A model generated the notes under the pieces. It did not search any database. It saw only the letters and a program-made list of their open reading frames with translations, and was not told the origin of the DNA. The translations under genes and the position numbers were made by a program. From the NCBI GenBank assembly GCA_036826635.1, contig DAISVY010000001.1, positions 310,001-374,000 of the forward strand: a stretch of DNA of 64,000 nt, written 5' to 3'. This document shows positions 1-9,423 of this stretch, one piece after another. Source of the stretch: DAISVY01 sp036826635. Its GTDB lineage: Bacteria > Zixibacteria > MSB-5A5 > GN15 > FEB-12. Positions within the stretch are counted from its first letter, which is position 1. Each line of letters begins with the position of its first letter.

Positions 1-849
1 GCGGGGGTACGCGTGGGGGTCGTGTCGTCGGCTTATGGTCGTCGGGTAGAAAGCTCTTTCATCGCTCCCGGTTACAAGGTGGAACAGATGGATGTGGTCG
101 AGACCGGCGACGAGGTCATGCTGCTGGCCCACGCTCTGCCCGAGGCGGTGTTTTCCGTTGACCGGGTCAAAACCAGAGCGGCCGAGGCGCTGGCCCGGAG
201 TTCACTGGTCGATGTCATAATTGTTGACGACGGCTTTCAGCATTTCGGTCTGGCCCGTGACATAGACATTGTGGCCTGGGACGCCGGATTGAAACGGCGG
301 ATGCTCAAGGCGTTTCCCTATGGTGTCCTTCGTGAGCCGATCAGCGCCCTGTCGCGAGCCGATGTCATTATCATTACCCGGGTTAAATTCGCACGGGATA
401 TCAGCGCCATAAAGCGACGTCTGGCCAGAGTAAATCCCGATGCTTTGATATATCAGGCGGGGTTCGGACCGCATCGGCTCGTCGGTCGTGGCGAAACCCT
501 GCCAGTGAAGTACATGGAAGATAAGTCGGTCTTTCTCTTTGCCGGTGTGGGTAATTTCCGTGCATTGGAAAGACAGGTGGCGGCCCTGGCCGGTGATCTT
601 GATTTCGCCATGGAGCTTTCGGATCATCAGGTGTACGACGAGGTTCTTCTCGAAAAGATCAAAGCGGCCGCCGACCACTATGATTCTGATATGATAATTA
701 CTACGGCTAAGGACTGGGTCAAGCTGGTCGGCTTTGATTTCGGTCGTGAAACCTACTATCTTGAGCTTGAGGTGGATCTCGATCCTGGCGAGGAAAGACT
801 TCTGGCCTATTTTTACGAGCGACTGGGATTACCCGGAAAGGAAGCTTGA
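1..849 (+). CDS. lpxK: Tetraacyldisaccharide 4'-kinase LpxK (5' end missing)
   Basis: LpxK phosphorylates the 4' position of the lipid A disaccharide precursor at the inner membrane, the sixth step of lipid A synthesis. The hallmark VDDGFQH motif is visible, followed by the LREP and ADVIIITR segments expected after it, and a C-terminal TTAKDWVKL segment typical of the family. The frame is open from base 1 (reading AGVRVGVVSSAYGRR, the region just after the P-loop in LpxK), so roughly the first 45-60 residues including the Walker A lysine lie outside the window. The first in-window start-like codon (GTG, 13) is not the real start. The stop overlaps the nadB start. Presence of lpxK implies a diderm making lipid A. 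Confidence 0.93.
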   Translation, partial: AGVRVGVVSSAYGRRVESSFIAPGYKVEQMDVVETGDEVMLLAHALPEAVFSVDRVKTRAAEALARSSLVDVIIVDDGFQHFGLARDIDIVAWDAGLKRRMLKAFPYGVLREPISALSRADVIIITRVKFARDISAIKRRLARVNPDALIYQAGFGPHRLVGRGETLPVKYMEDKSVFLFAGVGNFRALERQVAALAGDLDFAMELSDHQVYDEVLLEKIKAAADHYDSDMIITTAKDWVKLVGFDFGRETYYLELEVDLDPGEERLLAYFYERLGLPGKEA

Positions 850-2459
850 TGGATCGCCGCTTTGATTTCATAGTCGTCGGTAGCGGAATAGCTGGGTTGT
901 TGTACGCTCTCAAAGTGGTGGCGCGCGACCCCGGCGTTAAGGTGGCCATCGTTACCAAGAAGGCCGAAACCGAAACCAATACCAATCGGGCCCAGGGCGG
1001 AATTGCCGCGGTTCTGGCCCAGACCGATTCGTTCGAATCACACGTGTCGGATACTCTCCGGGCCGGCTGCGGCCTGTGTCATGAGGACGTGGTCCGTCAG
1101 GTGGTGGGGGAAGGACCTCCGGCTATCGAGGAATTGGTCCGTTGCGGTGTCGAATTCACTCAGGTTGACGGTCGGTACGATTTGGGTCGGGAAGGGGGAC
1201 ATTCCTGCAACCGGGTAGTCCACGCCGCCGACCTTACCGGCAAGGAAATAGAGACCGCTCTGCTGCGTGCCTGTCGATCTCATCCTGACAGTATCGAGTT
1301 TTTCCGCGATCACCTGGTGCTGGATTTGGTAACGTACCACGAGGGAGCAACGCGGATTTGTGCCGGGGCTTATGTTTTCTATGAACCGGAACGAAGTATT
1401 GATATTTTCTATGCGCCGGTAACGATGCTGGCAACCGGCGGGCTGGGCGCGGTGTATTTTCACACGTCCAACCCCCTGATAGCTACCGGCGACGGTGTGG
1501 CCATCGCTCACCGGGCGGGTGTGCCGGTGGGCAACATGGAGTTCGTGCAGTTTCACCCCACTACGCTGTACTCGCCGGGACGCCGACCGTTTCTCATTTC
1601 CGAGGCGGTGCGGGGAGAAGGCGGTCGACTGATGTCGGTGGATGGGCGCTATTTCATGGAAGGTGCCCACGAACTGAAAGAGCTGGCCCCTCGTGATGTG
1701 GTGGCCCGGGCTATCGACCGGGAACTTAAGGCCAGCGGTGAGGAATACGTGCTGCTTGATGTTTCCCATCGTGACGCCGCTTTTATTAAGAAACGTTTTC
1801 CCAACATCTACCGGCAATGTTTGCGGTACGGTTTTGATATTACTCAACGGCCGATACCGGTTGTCCCGGCGGCCCATTACGCCTGCGGCGGGGTCGTCTG
1901 TGATATCAAGGGTCAAACGGTGCTTCCCGGTCTGTACGTGGCCGGTGAAGTAGCCATGAGTGGGATGCATGGAGCCAATCGTCTGGCCTCCAACTCACTG
2001 TTGGAAGCGGTGGTAATGGCCCGATTCGCCGCTGCCGCATCTTACGATTATTACAAACAGGCAAGTTTCCCGGCCTCCGTGCCGGTCGACAATCGTCTGG
2101 CTTCTTCGTTGCGTCTGCCGCGGGAGAAGATACTGGTGGCCCATGATCGTCGGGAAATCAGTCGCGTCATGTCGGATTTCGTCGGAATTTTACGTACCAC
2201 CGACCGTCTCAATCTGGCTATGGAGAGAATCAGCCGATTGAAAGAAGCCATCGAACAATACTATTTTGCCACTCCGGCTACGAGTTCGGTCGTGGAGTTG
2301 CGCAACATCGCCACCGTGGCCGAACTCATTGTTCGCTCCGCACTTCAGCGCAGGGAGTCGCGCGGTTTGCATTACCTTGAAGAAGAACCGCGAACCCTTG
2401 AGGCCTATAAGAGAGATACTATCATCGAGGCGCCGGATCCGGAAGAACGGGAAGCATGA
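849..2459 (+). CDS. nadB: L-aspartate oxidase NadB
   Basis: FAD enzyme oxidising L-aspartate to iminoaspartate, the first step of de novo NAD synthesis (its partner quinolinate synthase NadA is not in the window). Visible are the N-terminal dinucleotide motif GSGIAGL, the flavin-site TNTNRAQGGIAAVL, the active-site region EGGHSCNRVVHAADLTG, and the C-terminal SGMHGANRLASNSLLEA block shared with succinate dehydrogenase flavoproteins. The 536 aa length is normal. The ATG at 849 overlaps the lpxK stop (TGATG); a TTG directly before it (846) would add only one residue. Its end overlaps guaA (ATGATGA), so lpxK-nadB-guaA are probably co-transcribed. Confidence 0.97.
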   Translation: MDRRFDFIVVGSGIAGLLYALKVVARDPGVKVAIVTKKAETETNTNRAQGGIAAVLAQTDSFESHVSDTLRAGCGLCHEDVVRQVVGEGPPAIEELVRCGVEFTQVDGRYDLGREGGHSCNRVVHAADLTGKEIETALLRACRSHPDSIEFFRDHLVLDLVTYHEGATRICAGAYVFYEPERSIDIFYAPVTMLATGGLGAVYFHTSNPLIATGDGVAIAHRAGVPVGNMEFVQFHPTTLYSPGRRPFLISEAVRGEGGRLMSVDGRYFMEGAHELKELAPRDVVARAIDRELKASGEEYVLLDVSHRDAAFIKKRFPNIYRQCLRYGFDITQRPIPVVPAAHYACGGVVCDIKGQTVLPGLYVAGEVAMSGMHGANRLASNSLLEAVVMARFAAAASYDYYKQASFPASVPVDNRLASSLRLPREKILVAHDRREISRVMSDFVGILRTTDRLNLAMERISRLKEAIEQYYFATPATSSVVELRNIATVAELIVRSALQRRESRGLHYLEEEPRTLEAYKRDTIIEAPDPEEREA

Positions 2460-3997
2460 TGACCGCACACGAAATGATACTCATCTTGGATTTCGGGTCC
2501 CAGTATACGCAGTTGATTGCCCGGCGGGTCCGAGAGGCGCACGTCTATTGTGAGATCGTCCCCTGCGATGCCGACCTGTCCGTTTACGCCGAGAAGAACG
2601 TGGCGGGGTATATTCTTTCCGGCGGGCCGTCATCGCTGAAGGATCCTAACGCGCCGCGAATTGACCGGAGTTTTTTCGACGGTTCCGTGCCGGTTTTGGG
2701 GGTGTGCTACGGTATGCAGTTGCTGGCCGACCTGTTCGGCGGGCAATTGGTGCGCAGCGAACATCGCGAGTATGGGCGGTCGATGTTCGAGGTGGGCGAC
2801 GACGGCCGGTTGTTCGACGGTGTGACGGCGAAAAGCCAGGTGTGGATGTCGCACGGCGATTCCATAGTCAAGTTGCCGGAAGGTTTCAGGGTGATCGGGC
2901 GTACCGACTCGCTGGCTACGGCGGCTATTGCCGACGATGACCGGCGTATCTACGGATTGCAGTTCCATCCGGAAGTTCACCACACCGTAGAGGGGCGCAG
3001 GATCATCGATAATTTCCTGTTCAGGATTTGTGATGTAAAGGGCGACTGGACCACGGCTTCGTTTATCGAGGATTCGATAGCTGCGGTGCGTCGACAGGTG
3101 GGCGATGGTCGGGTGGTGCTCGGTGTTTCCGGCGGGGTCGACTCGACCGTGGCGGCGGTTTTGCTTGATCGGGCAATCGGCGGCAACCTTTACGCCGTGT
3201 TCGTGGACAACGGTGTCCTTCGCAAAAACGAATTCGCTCAGGTGGTCGACATGCTCGGCGGTCTGGGGATAAATCTGCGACCGGTCGATGCTTCGTCGTT
3301 GTTCCTGGAGCGACTGGCGGGAGTGGAAGACCCCGAAAGAAAACGCAAGATTATCGGCAATACGTTCATTGACGTTTTCGAAAAAGAGGCCCGGGAAATC
3401 GGGCAGGTGGATTTTCTGGCCCAGGGGACGCTTTATCCCGATGTTATCGAGTCGGTATCGTTCAAAGGGCCCTCGGCGACCATAAAGTCGCACCACAATG
3501 TCGGTGGACTTAAAGAACGCATGCAGTTGCGATTGGTAGAGCCGTTGCGCGAGTTGTTCAAGGACGAAGTACGTAGTCTGGGGCGGGCGCTGGGTCTGCC
3601 CGAGGGGTTCATCGGGCGGCATCCTTTCCCCGGTCCGGGACTGGCGGTGCGGATAATAGGTGAGGTAACGCAGGAACGATGTGACCTGCTGCGCGAAGTG
3701 GATGCCATTTTCATAGAACAACTGCATCGTCATAACATATACGATGACATCTGGCAGGCTTTTGCCGTGCTGTTGCCCGTGCGGTCGGTCGGTGTGATGG
3801 GTGACGAACGCACTTACGAGAATGTCATTGCGTTGCGGGCGGTGACTTCGGTCGACGGGATGACCGCCGACTGGGCGCGAATTGACGATCATATACTGGC
3901 CGAGATATCGAATCGGATCATTCGCGATGTCAGGGGTGTCAATCGGGTTACTTACGACATTTCATCCAAGCCGCCGGCGACTATCGAATGGGAATAG
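2456..3997 (+). CDS. guaA: GMP synthase (glutamine-hydrolysing) GuaA
   Basis: Converts XMP to GMP with glutamine and ATP in the cytoplasm. The N-terminal class I amidotransferase shows the nucleophile Cys84 in GVCYGMQLL and the His171/Glu173 pair in LQFHPEVHH. The ATP pyrophosphatase domain begins at the P-loop SGGVDS (residues 225-230). The C-terminal dimerisation domain carries GRHPFPGPGLAVRI and ends in the family-typical SSKPPATIEWE. At 513 aa it is full length. There are two adjacent ATG codons (2456 and 2459), and the first overlaps the nadB stop. Confidence 0.98.
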   Translation: MMTAHEMILILDFGSQYTQLIARRVREAHVYCEIVPCDADLSVYAEKNVAGYILSGGPSSLKDPNAPRIDRSFFDGSVPVLGVCYGMQLLADLFGGQLVRSEHREYGRSMFEVGDDGRLFDGVTAKSQVWMSHGDSIVKLPEGFRVIGRTDSLATAAIADDDRRIYGLQFHPEVHHTVEGRRIIDNFLFRICDVKGDWTTASFIEDSIAAVRRQVGDGRVVLGVSGGVDSTVAAVLLDRAIGGNLYAVFVDNGVLRKNEFAQVVDMLGGLGINLRPVDASSLFLERLAGVEDPERKRKIIGNTFIDVFEKEAREIGQVDFLAQGTLYPDVIESVSFKGPSATIKSHHNVGGLKERMQLRLVEPLRELFKDEVRSLGRALGLPEGFIGRHPFPGPGLAVRIIGEVTQERCDLLREVDAIFIEQLHRHNIYDDIWQAFAVLLPVRSVGVMGDERTYENVIALRAVTSVDGMTADWARIDDHILAEISNRIIRDVRGVNRVTYDISSKPPATIEWE

Positions 3998-4008
3998 GTC
4001 GGGAACCG

Positions 4009-5181
4009 ATGGCTATGATAAGAGCTTTTGCGGCAAGCGTGGTGTTGCTGACTATGCTGCTCGGCTGTGCTCAGCAAACTTCTCAGCCGCTGGGTCAGAG
4101 CAAGCTTTTTGCTTTGCAGCAATATCTGATCACCAATCGACGTTCTCCGGTCGATTACGTGGTTAACAAGTTCGCCGATCACGATGTTATTTTCCTCGGT
4201 GAGGCTCATCGGATCAAAGACAATCCCGTGTTGGTACAGCAGTTGATACCGGGGTTGTACCGGGCCGGGGTGTATGTTCTGGCTCTTGAATTTGCCAACG
4301 AAGACGATCAGCCGTTGATTGACAGTCTGCTGCGGGCTGATTCTTTCGATGAACATCTGGCCCGTCATATTCAGATGAATCAATACAGCCTGTGGCCGTG
4401 GCGGGAGTATCTGGACATTTACAAAACCGCCTGGCAACTGAATGCATCGTTGCCGGACACGGCCCGGCCGTTTCGTATTCTGGGGGTCAACTGCGATCTC
4501 GACTGGAGTCCCGTTCAGAACCGTGGTGATATGGATAATCCCGAATTGCGCCGACAGGTCTGGGCCGGGTGCAGCGAAGAGAACTGGGCCGGGGTTGTTC
4601 TGCGTGCGGTGGCCGAGGGCGACAAGGTACTGGCCTACTGCGGTATGCACCACGCTTTCACTAAGTATCGCCAGCCGATTGTCAGTGATGAGGGGAAGTT
4701 TGTAAGGTTCGGCGATGTTCGGTTCGGCAATCATGTTTTTCAGGCCATCGGTGATCGTTGTATGACTGTTGCCATGCACCACGCCTGGGGCGACCGGCTG
4801 AGCGGTTATGCCCGGGCCGACCGTCGACCTGTCAACGGGGCGATAGACCAGGTCATGGCTTCGCTGGGGGATGATTTCCAAAGTTGCGGGTTCGACGTGA
4901 CAGGCAATCCGTTCGGTGATCTTCCCGATTCTGAAACCATCTATGCGGTCGGTTATGATGATTTCAGCTTGAGCGATTTCTGCGACGGGTATATATATTT
5001 TCGCCCTTTTGCCGAATACGAAACGGTCACTTACATTGAAGGTTTTTATACCGAGGACAATATCGAGCTGGCCCGGATCAAGGCGCCTCAGGTGCAATAC
5101 CGTCAGGCATCTCCGGAACGCTTCGAAGAAGACATGAAAAAGCAAATTGAACGCGAACGGGAACAATTGAGGGCGCTTTAG
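4009..5181 (+). CDS. ChaN/Tiki-like putative lipoprotein
   Basis: Predicted outer- or inner-membrane lipoprotein of the haem-binding uptake (ChaN)/Tiki-like superfamily. From the ATG at 4009 the product (390 aa) begins with a hydrophobic signal and a clear lipobox LLGC near residue 20. The mature part has the family's opening motif VIFLGEAH (residues about 52-59) with later conserved acidic and His positions (LALEFAN, YCGMHHAF). An ATG at 3988 would add seven residues and overlap guaA; I prefer 4009 because it leaves a standard short n-region. The family includes iron-regulated haem-binding proteins and metalloprotease-like members, so the activity here is open. Neighbouring lipid and membrane genes fit an envelope role. 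Confidence 0.72.
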   Translation: MAMIRAFAASVVLLTMLLGCAQQTSQPLGQSKLFALQQYLITNRRSPVDYVVNKFADHDVIFLGEAHRIKDNPVLVQQLIPGLYRAGVYVLALEFANEDDQPLIDSLLRADSFDEHLARHIQMNQYSLWPWREYLDIYKTAWQLNASLPDTARPFRILGVNCDLDWSPVQNRGDMDNPELRRQVWAGCSEENWAGVVLRAVAEGDKVLAYCGMHHAFTKYRQPIVSDEGKFVRFGDVRFGNHVFQAIGDRCMTVAMHHAWGDRLSGYARADRRPVNGAIDQVMASLGDDFQSCGFDVTGNPFGDLPDSETIYAVGYDDFSLSDFCDGYIYFRPFAEYETVTYIEGFYTEDNIELARIKAPQVQYRQASPERFEEDMKKQIEREREQLRAL

Positions 5182-5194
5182 GAGGGCCGACCGT

Positions 5195-6100
5195 TTGTCG
5201 GTTCGGACGAGATTTCTGCGTATGCTTCTGATTCTTATAATCCTCGTTGTCGGTGTTTCGGCCATTATGGCGGCGGCGATTTATTTCTATCAAGGCCGGG
5301 TGGTTTTCATATCGACTCGCGAAATGGTCATTCGGCCCGAAGATTTGGGTATGTCATGCGAGGATGTTTATATCGAAGTTATCCCGGAGCAGAGGATCAA
5401 CGTGTGGTTTATACCGGCCGATACCGGGCGGGCACGAGCCGGGGTCGCTCCGACGGTGTTATTTTGCCACGGCAATGCCGGTAACATTTCACACCGGGTC
5501 AGTTCGCTTCAGTTCTTTCATGGTTTGGGTGTCAATACCGTGCTCTTCGATTACCGCGGCTACGGTCGGTCGGATGGTGATCCTTCCGAAGTCAACAGTT
5601 ATGCCGATGCTCAGGCGGTCTATCGCTGGCTGGTAGAGACAAAGAAAATCGACCCCGGACAGATTTACGTTTTCGGACGGTCTCTCGGTGGAGCGGTCGC
5701 TCTTGATCTGGCCGCGCGAGTGAAATGTGCGGGTGTGGTGGTGGAATCTTCGTTTACCTCGGCTCCGGAAATGGGACAGCGCATGTTTCCGTATCTTCCG
5801 ATCAAGCTGCTGGCCCGTTATCGTTTTGATAATTTGTCTAAGATCAGGCGGATCAATTGCCCGGTTCTGGTTACGCACTCACCGGATGATCAATTGATTC
5901 CGTACGAAATGGGCCGCGAACTGTATGAAGCGGCCGGACAGCCCAAAGAATTCATCGCCTTAAGCGGCGATCATAACGACCGCGAGTACTACGATAGCGA
6001 ATTGTACGTCAATGGCTTACGTCGCTTCTTCGGTTTGGCGGCGGCGGTCGGGCCGGAAGAAGGGTCGAGCGAAGATCCCCCCGATCCGCAAAGCAATTGA
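5195..6100 (+). CDS. Membrane-anchored alpha/beta hydrolase (BEM46-like)
   Basis: Serine hydrolase of the alpha/beta fold, 301 aa. The N-terminus has one transmembrane helix (LLILIILVVGVSAIMAAAIYF), so the catalytic domain probably faces the periplasm. The oxyanion region FCHGNAGN, the VLFDYRGYGRSDG strand-turn, the nucleophile elbow GRSLGG, the acid SPDDQLIP and the terminal His in SGDHND are all present and in order. The substrate is unknown; the closest named group is BEM46/YqkD-type esterases. The start is TTG at 5195, chosen because a strong AGGAGGG lies 8 bases upstream, just after the stop of the preceding gene. Confidence 0.85.
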   Translation: MSVRTRFLRMLLILIILVVGVSAIMAAAIYFYQGRVVFISTREMVIRPEDLGMSCEDVYIEVIPEQRINVWFIPADTGRARAGVAPTVLFCHGNAGNISHRVSSLQFFHGLGVNTVLFDYRGYGRSDGDPSEVNSYADAQAVYRWLVETKKIDPGQIYVFGRSLGGAVALDLAARVKCAGVVVESSFTSAPEMGQRMFPYLPIKLLARYRFDNLSKIRRINCPVLVTHSPDDQLIPYEMGRELYEAAGQPKEFIALSGDHNDREYYDSELYVNGLRRFFGLAAAVGPEEGSSEDPPDPQSN

Positions 6101-6185
6101 CAAATGCGTTTCTGATCCGTTTTTTTAATTCCTCTGGCTCAAGCTGCTATGAACGAGGGTACAGGTTAAACTGGACGTCAATCTG

Positions 6186-7151
6186 TTGACAGAATACACC
6201 GCACCGATCAGGGGAGACCTTGACGCTTTCGACCGCAAATTACACGATCACTTGCGTGGTGACTCGCCTCTTATTTCGTCGATAGCTCGTCATCTGCTCA
6301 AGTCCCGAGGTAAGCGTATCCGTCCGTCGCTGCTTTTTCTTTCGGCCCGGGCGTCCGACAATTACTCCCGGTTTTCGGTCGATGCTTCTCTCTCGATAGA
6401 GTTGATTCATACCGCGACTCTTCTGCACGATGATGTAATCGATGAGTCGGACCTTCGCCGCGGTCAGGAAACCGTCAATTACAAGTGGAAGAATCTCATC
6501 TCCGTATTGATGGGAGACTATATCCTCGCCAAGGCTTTTCGGATTATGGTAGGCACGGAGTCGATGGAACTCATCTGCGCCATATCCCTCGCCGCCGAAC
6601 GGGTGTCGATAGGTGAACTGAGGCAGATAGAACAAACGCAGAACTATTCGCTTTCGGAAGGCGAATATCTGGAGATAATTGCCGACAAAACCGCTTCGCT
6701 TTTCAGTGTGTGCTGCGAAACCGGCCCTATTCTGACCCGGCGAAGCAAGGCCGAACGTCGACGCTTTGCCGAGTTTGGCGAGAAGATCGGTACCGCTTTT
6801 CAGGTGGCCGATGATCTTCTCGATTTCGTCGGTGATCCCGAAGTAACGGGTAAAGAACCGGGTAACGATATTCTCACGGGTAAGGTAACCCTGCCCCTTA
6901 TTTATTCATTGCGCAACGTCAGCGCTGCCTCCGGTCGCGAGATAACCAAATATCTCAAAAAGCCGAACGGACCCGATACTTTCGACAAGGTTTTTACCTT
7001 TGTCAGCGAGAACGGGGGGGTCGAATATGCCTACCGCCGGGCCAATGAGCTTAGCGAGCAGGCGCTTGAGTCAATCGGGCCGCTGGCTCCTTCTCCTTAT
7101 CTTGATTCTTTAACCGGTATGGTCCGCTACGCCGTTTCCCGGGCTTCTTGA
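6186..7151 (+). CDS. Polyprenyl diphosphate synthase (trans-isoprenyl, long chain)
   Basis: Cytoplasmic condensing enzyme that makes a long all-trans polyprenyl diphosphate, most likely for quinone side chains. The first aspartate-rich motif HDDVIDESD (Asp82-Asp83) and the second, FQVADDLLDFVGD (near residues 203-215), are both present, as are GKRIRPSL and GDYILAKAF of the octaprenyl/heptaprenyl synthase group. Length 321 aa is normal. The start is uncertain: TTG at 6186 is the best codon, in-frame CTG codons lie at 6171 and 6183, a stop lies at 6150, and there is no convincing Shine-Dalgarno. A TTGACA at 6097 could be part of a promoter, with poor -10 candidates. Confidence 0.92.
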   Translation: MTEYTAPIRGDLDAFDRKLHDHLRGDSPLISSIARHLLKSRGKRIRPSLLFLSARASDNYSRFSVDASLSIELIHTATLLHDDVIDESDLRRGQETVNYKWKNLISVLMGDYILAKAFRIMVGTESMELICAISLAAERVSIGELRQIEQTQNYSLSEGEYLEIIADKTASLFSVCCETGPILTRRSKAERRRFAEFGEKIGTAFQVADDLLDFVGDPEVTGKEPGNDILTGKVTLPLIYSLRNVSAASGREITKYLKKPNGPDTFDKVFTFVSENGGVEYAYRRANELSEQALESIGPLAPSPYLDSLTGMVRYAVSRAS

Positions 7152-7251
7152 TTTTGTCTCCTTTACGGTGTTATCATCCCTTTTGTATCGGTCGTCGGCG
7201 GTAAAGTGCTCGAACGTACGGAAGTCGTCGGGAGTATAAGAGATTCGCACC

Positions 7252-9423
7252 ATGTTCGGTCTTAAAGACATATCGGTTGATTTTCTTACCGGTTCGCCGT
7301 GGCTGGTGGCGCTGGCGATGGTGGTGCTTCTGGCTCTGTCGTTCATTCTATATCGACGGACCAATCCGCCTCTGCCGGGGTACCTTCGTTTAATACTCGG
7401 GACGATCCGCGTGCTGGCGGTGCTTCTTTTGATCGCCGCGTTGTTCGAACCGGTCATAAGTTACAGCCGTGAATATCGCCGGGATCGACGGGTGTCGGTG
7501 CTTATAGATCGTTCGTCCAGTATGGATCGAGTAGAGGCGGGTAAATCGCGTCGCGTGCGTCTGGATTCGCTTCTCTCCGGGCCGGAATACGCCCGGCTTC
7601 GGGCGGCAACCGATGTTCGGACTTACTATTTCGGTGGTAACCTGGGCCGTTCCGATGAAGGAATAACCCGCGACCGGACAGCTCTGGGGGAAGCCCTGAG
7701 CGAACTGGAAAAGCTCGAGCTGGGCGAGCTGGCTGACTATTGGCTTTTGTTTTCCGATGGCAATTCAAACAGCGGTCGTCCCCCGGCCCAGGTGGCCAAA
7801 GGTCTTGCTGTGCCCATTATCTCCGTCGGTATGGCCGGGGCGGCTTCCGGTTTCGATATTGGCATCGCCGAGGTCGAGGTAAACCCGGTCGTGTTTGTCG
7901 GACAGCCGACCGAGGTACAGGTCAAACTTCGCTGGCAAGGGGGCGCGGAAAGAACCGTGCAGATCCAGTTGCGTGAAGCCGACAGCGTGGTTGCCGCCGA
8001 CCGATACCGTATTACCGAAGAAGCGGGCTTCGTTGAAATCGACCTGCGATACATTCCGTCGGAGCCGGGACAGAAGATGATCCAGGTGCGGGTGCCGCCT
8101 TTGGAAGGGGAGGCGACGGACGGAAACAACATGCGAACGGTTGCTCTGAAAGTATTGAAGAGCCGTTTGAATGTTTTGCTGGTGTGTGAGCATCCTGACT
8201 ATGAAGTCGGTTTCCTTAATCGTTATCTGAGACAGGCCGACCGCTACGATGTCGATTTGCTCGTGATGGGCCCGAAGGCGGGTAACCTGAGCGGGCAGTT
8301 TCCTTCGCGTCAGGCCGATCTGAATCGTTATGATCTTGTGATTCTTTACGATCCGGACCCCGCCCGGCTGGATGCGCAGCGGGAATTACTGCATTCGTAT
8401 TTGGCCGAGCGTGGCGGCGGGTTGTGGGTGTTGTTGGGACCGCAGTATGTTTCACGGGGGCCTCAGTCGTGGTTTAACGATTTGCTTCCGTTTTATCAGA
8501 ACCATCGCGTGCCGGTGCAATTTATGGATTTTCACGGAGCCCCGGCCGAAGGTCAGCTCTTCCATCCGGCCGTACGGCTGGCCGACGACCGAGCCGCGAT
8601 ACGCGAACTATGGGGAACCCTGCCGCCTTTTCAGTTACTTGTCCCCTGCGATCAGACGGTTGCCGACGCGACCATTCTGGTTTACGCGGCCGGATCTTCG
8701 GTGCCGGGGACTCAGGTTCCCGTGATGGGCTACCGACGGGTGGGGCCGGGTAAAGTTCTGGCCTCGACCGCGCTGCCGTTTTGGCCGTGGGGGTTTGTCT
8801 CGCTCGGTTTCGAGGGTGATGACAGCAATTATCGTCGGGCCATGGAGGGGATTGTCAGTTGGCTGACGATTCAGGATGATTTTGATCCTATTAGAATAAG
8901 CCCGGATAAAGACGTCTTCAGTCGGGGGGAAGCGGTACGGTTCGAAGGTTACGCTTTTGATCAGGGTTTCCGGCCTCTTCCGGGAGTGACCGGGCTGGTG
9001 ACTCTGGAAAGATCGGGCGAAGAGGAGAAATTTGAGGCTGATCTGCTGGATCGTGGCGAGGGCAGGCATACGGCGGAGTTCCGACAGCTTTCGCCGGGGG
9101 AATACCGCTACCGCGCACGTTTCGACAAAGACGGTCATGTGTTGAAAGAAAAGACGGGCAGGATTCTGATTGAGCCGTTTTCTCTCGAGGAATATGATCA
9201 GTCCGGCGATCCGGCCGTTCTTATGGCTCTGGCGCGGGCAACGGCCGGCGGTTACTATCCCTTTGCTGATTTCCCCGGGGCCGTGGCATCAATGGACCTC
9301 GGTGCCGTGGTGGAAAAGTACACTGGCGAGGTGGTGGTGTGGGGGAAGCTCTGGTTGCTGCTGCTCTTTGTCGGTCTTTTGGGGCTGGAGTGGTTGTTGC
9401 GGAAGATGAACCACCTAATCTAA
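7252..9423 (+). CDS. VWA-domain membrane protein with amidotransferase-like region
   Basis: Large (723 aa) inner-membrane protein. Two transmembrane helices at about residues 15-34 and 45-68 are followed by a von Willebrand A domain with a MIDAS-type start VLIDRSSSM (DxSxS) at about 84-91 and LLFSDGNSN further on. The middle (about 300-470) resembles the class I amidotransferase-like fold seen in many VWA membrane proteins (LNVLLVCEHPDYEVGFL, LVILYDPDP, GGGLWVLLG). A Big/macroglobulin-like beta region follows, then one C-terminal helix (about 695-715). This architecture is widespread beside BatA-like and MoxR genes, but no MoxR ATPase is nearby. The substrate and function are unknown. The ATG at 7252 is the only good start. 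It ends convergently, overlapping the next gene by 9 bases. Confidence 0.8.
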   Translation: MFGLKDISVDFLTGSPWLVALAMVVLLALSFILYRRTNPPLPGYLRLILGTIRVLAVLLLIAALFEPVISYSREYRRDRRVSVLIDRSSSMDRVEAGKSRRVRLDSLLSGPEYARLRAATDVRTYYFGGNLGRSDEGITRDRTALGEALSELEKLELGELADYWLLFSDGNSNSGRPPAQVAKGLAVPIISVGMAGAASGFDIGIAEVEVNPVVFVGQPTEVQVKLRWQGGAERTVQIQLREADSVVAADRYRITEEAGFVEIDLRYIPSEPGQKMIQVRVPPLEGEATDGNNMRTVALKVLKSRLNVLLVCEHPDYEVGFLNRYLRQADRYDVDLLVMGPKAGNLSGQFPSRQADLNRYDLVILYDPDPARLDAQRELLHSYLAERGGGLWVLLGPQYVSRGPQSWFNDLLPFYQNHRVPVQFMDFHGAPAEGQLFHPAVRLADDRAAIRELWGTLPPFQLLVPCDQTVADATILVYAAGSSVPGTQVPVMGYRRVGPGKVLASTALPFWPWGFVSLGFEGDDSNYRRAMEGIVSWLTIQDDFDPIRISPDKDVFSRGEAVRFEGYAFDQGFRPLPGVTGLVTLERSGEEEKFEADLLDRGEGRHTAEFRQLSPGEYRYRARFDKDGHVLKEKTGRILIEPFSLEEYDQSGDPAVLMALARATAGGYYPFADFPGAVASMDLGAVVEKYTGEVVVWGKLWLLLLFVGLLGLEWLLRKMNHLI

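Noticed and set aside
3952..5265. 437-codon open frame antisense to the ChaN-like gene
   Set aside because: GC-rich codon use opens the opposite strand; the product has no domain motifs and the sense frame is a clear lipoprotein.
6097..6129. TTGACA ... TTTAAT before the polyprenyl synthase as a promoter
   Set aside because: Spacing is 21 bases and closer -10 candidates are plain T runs; too weak to list as a feature.
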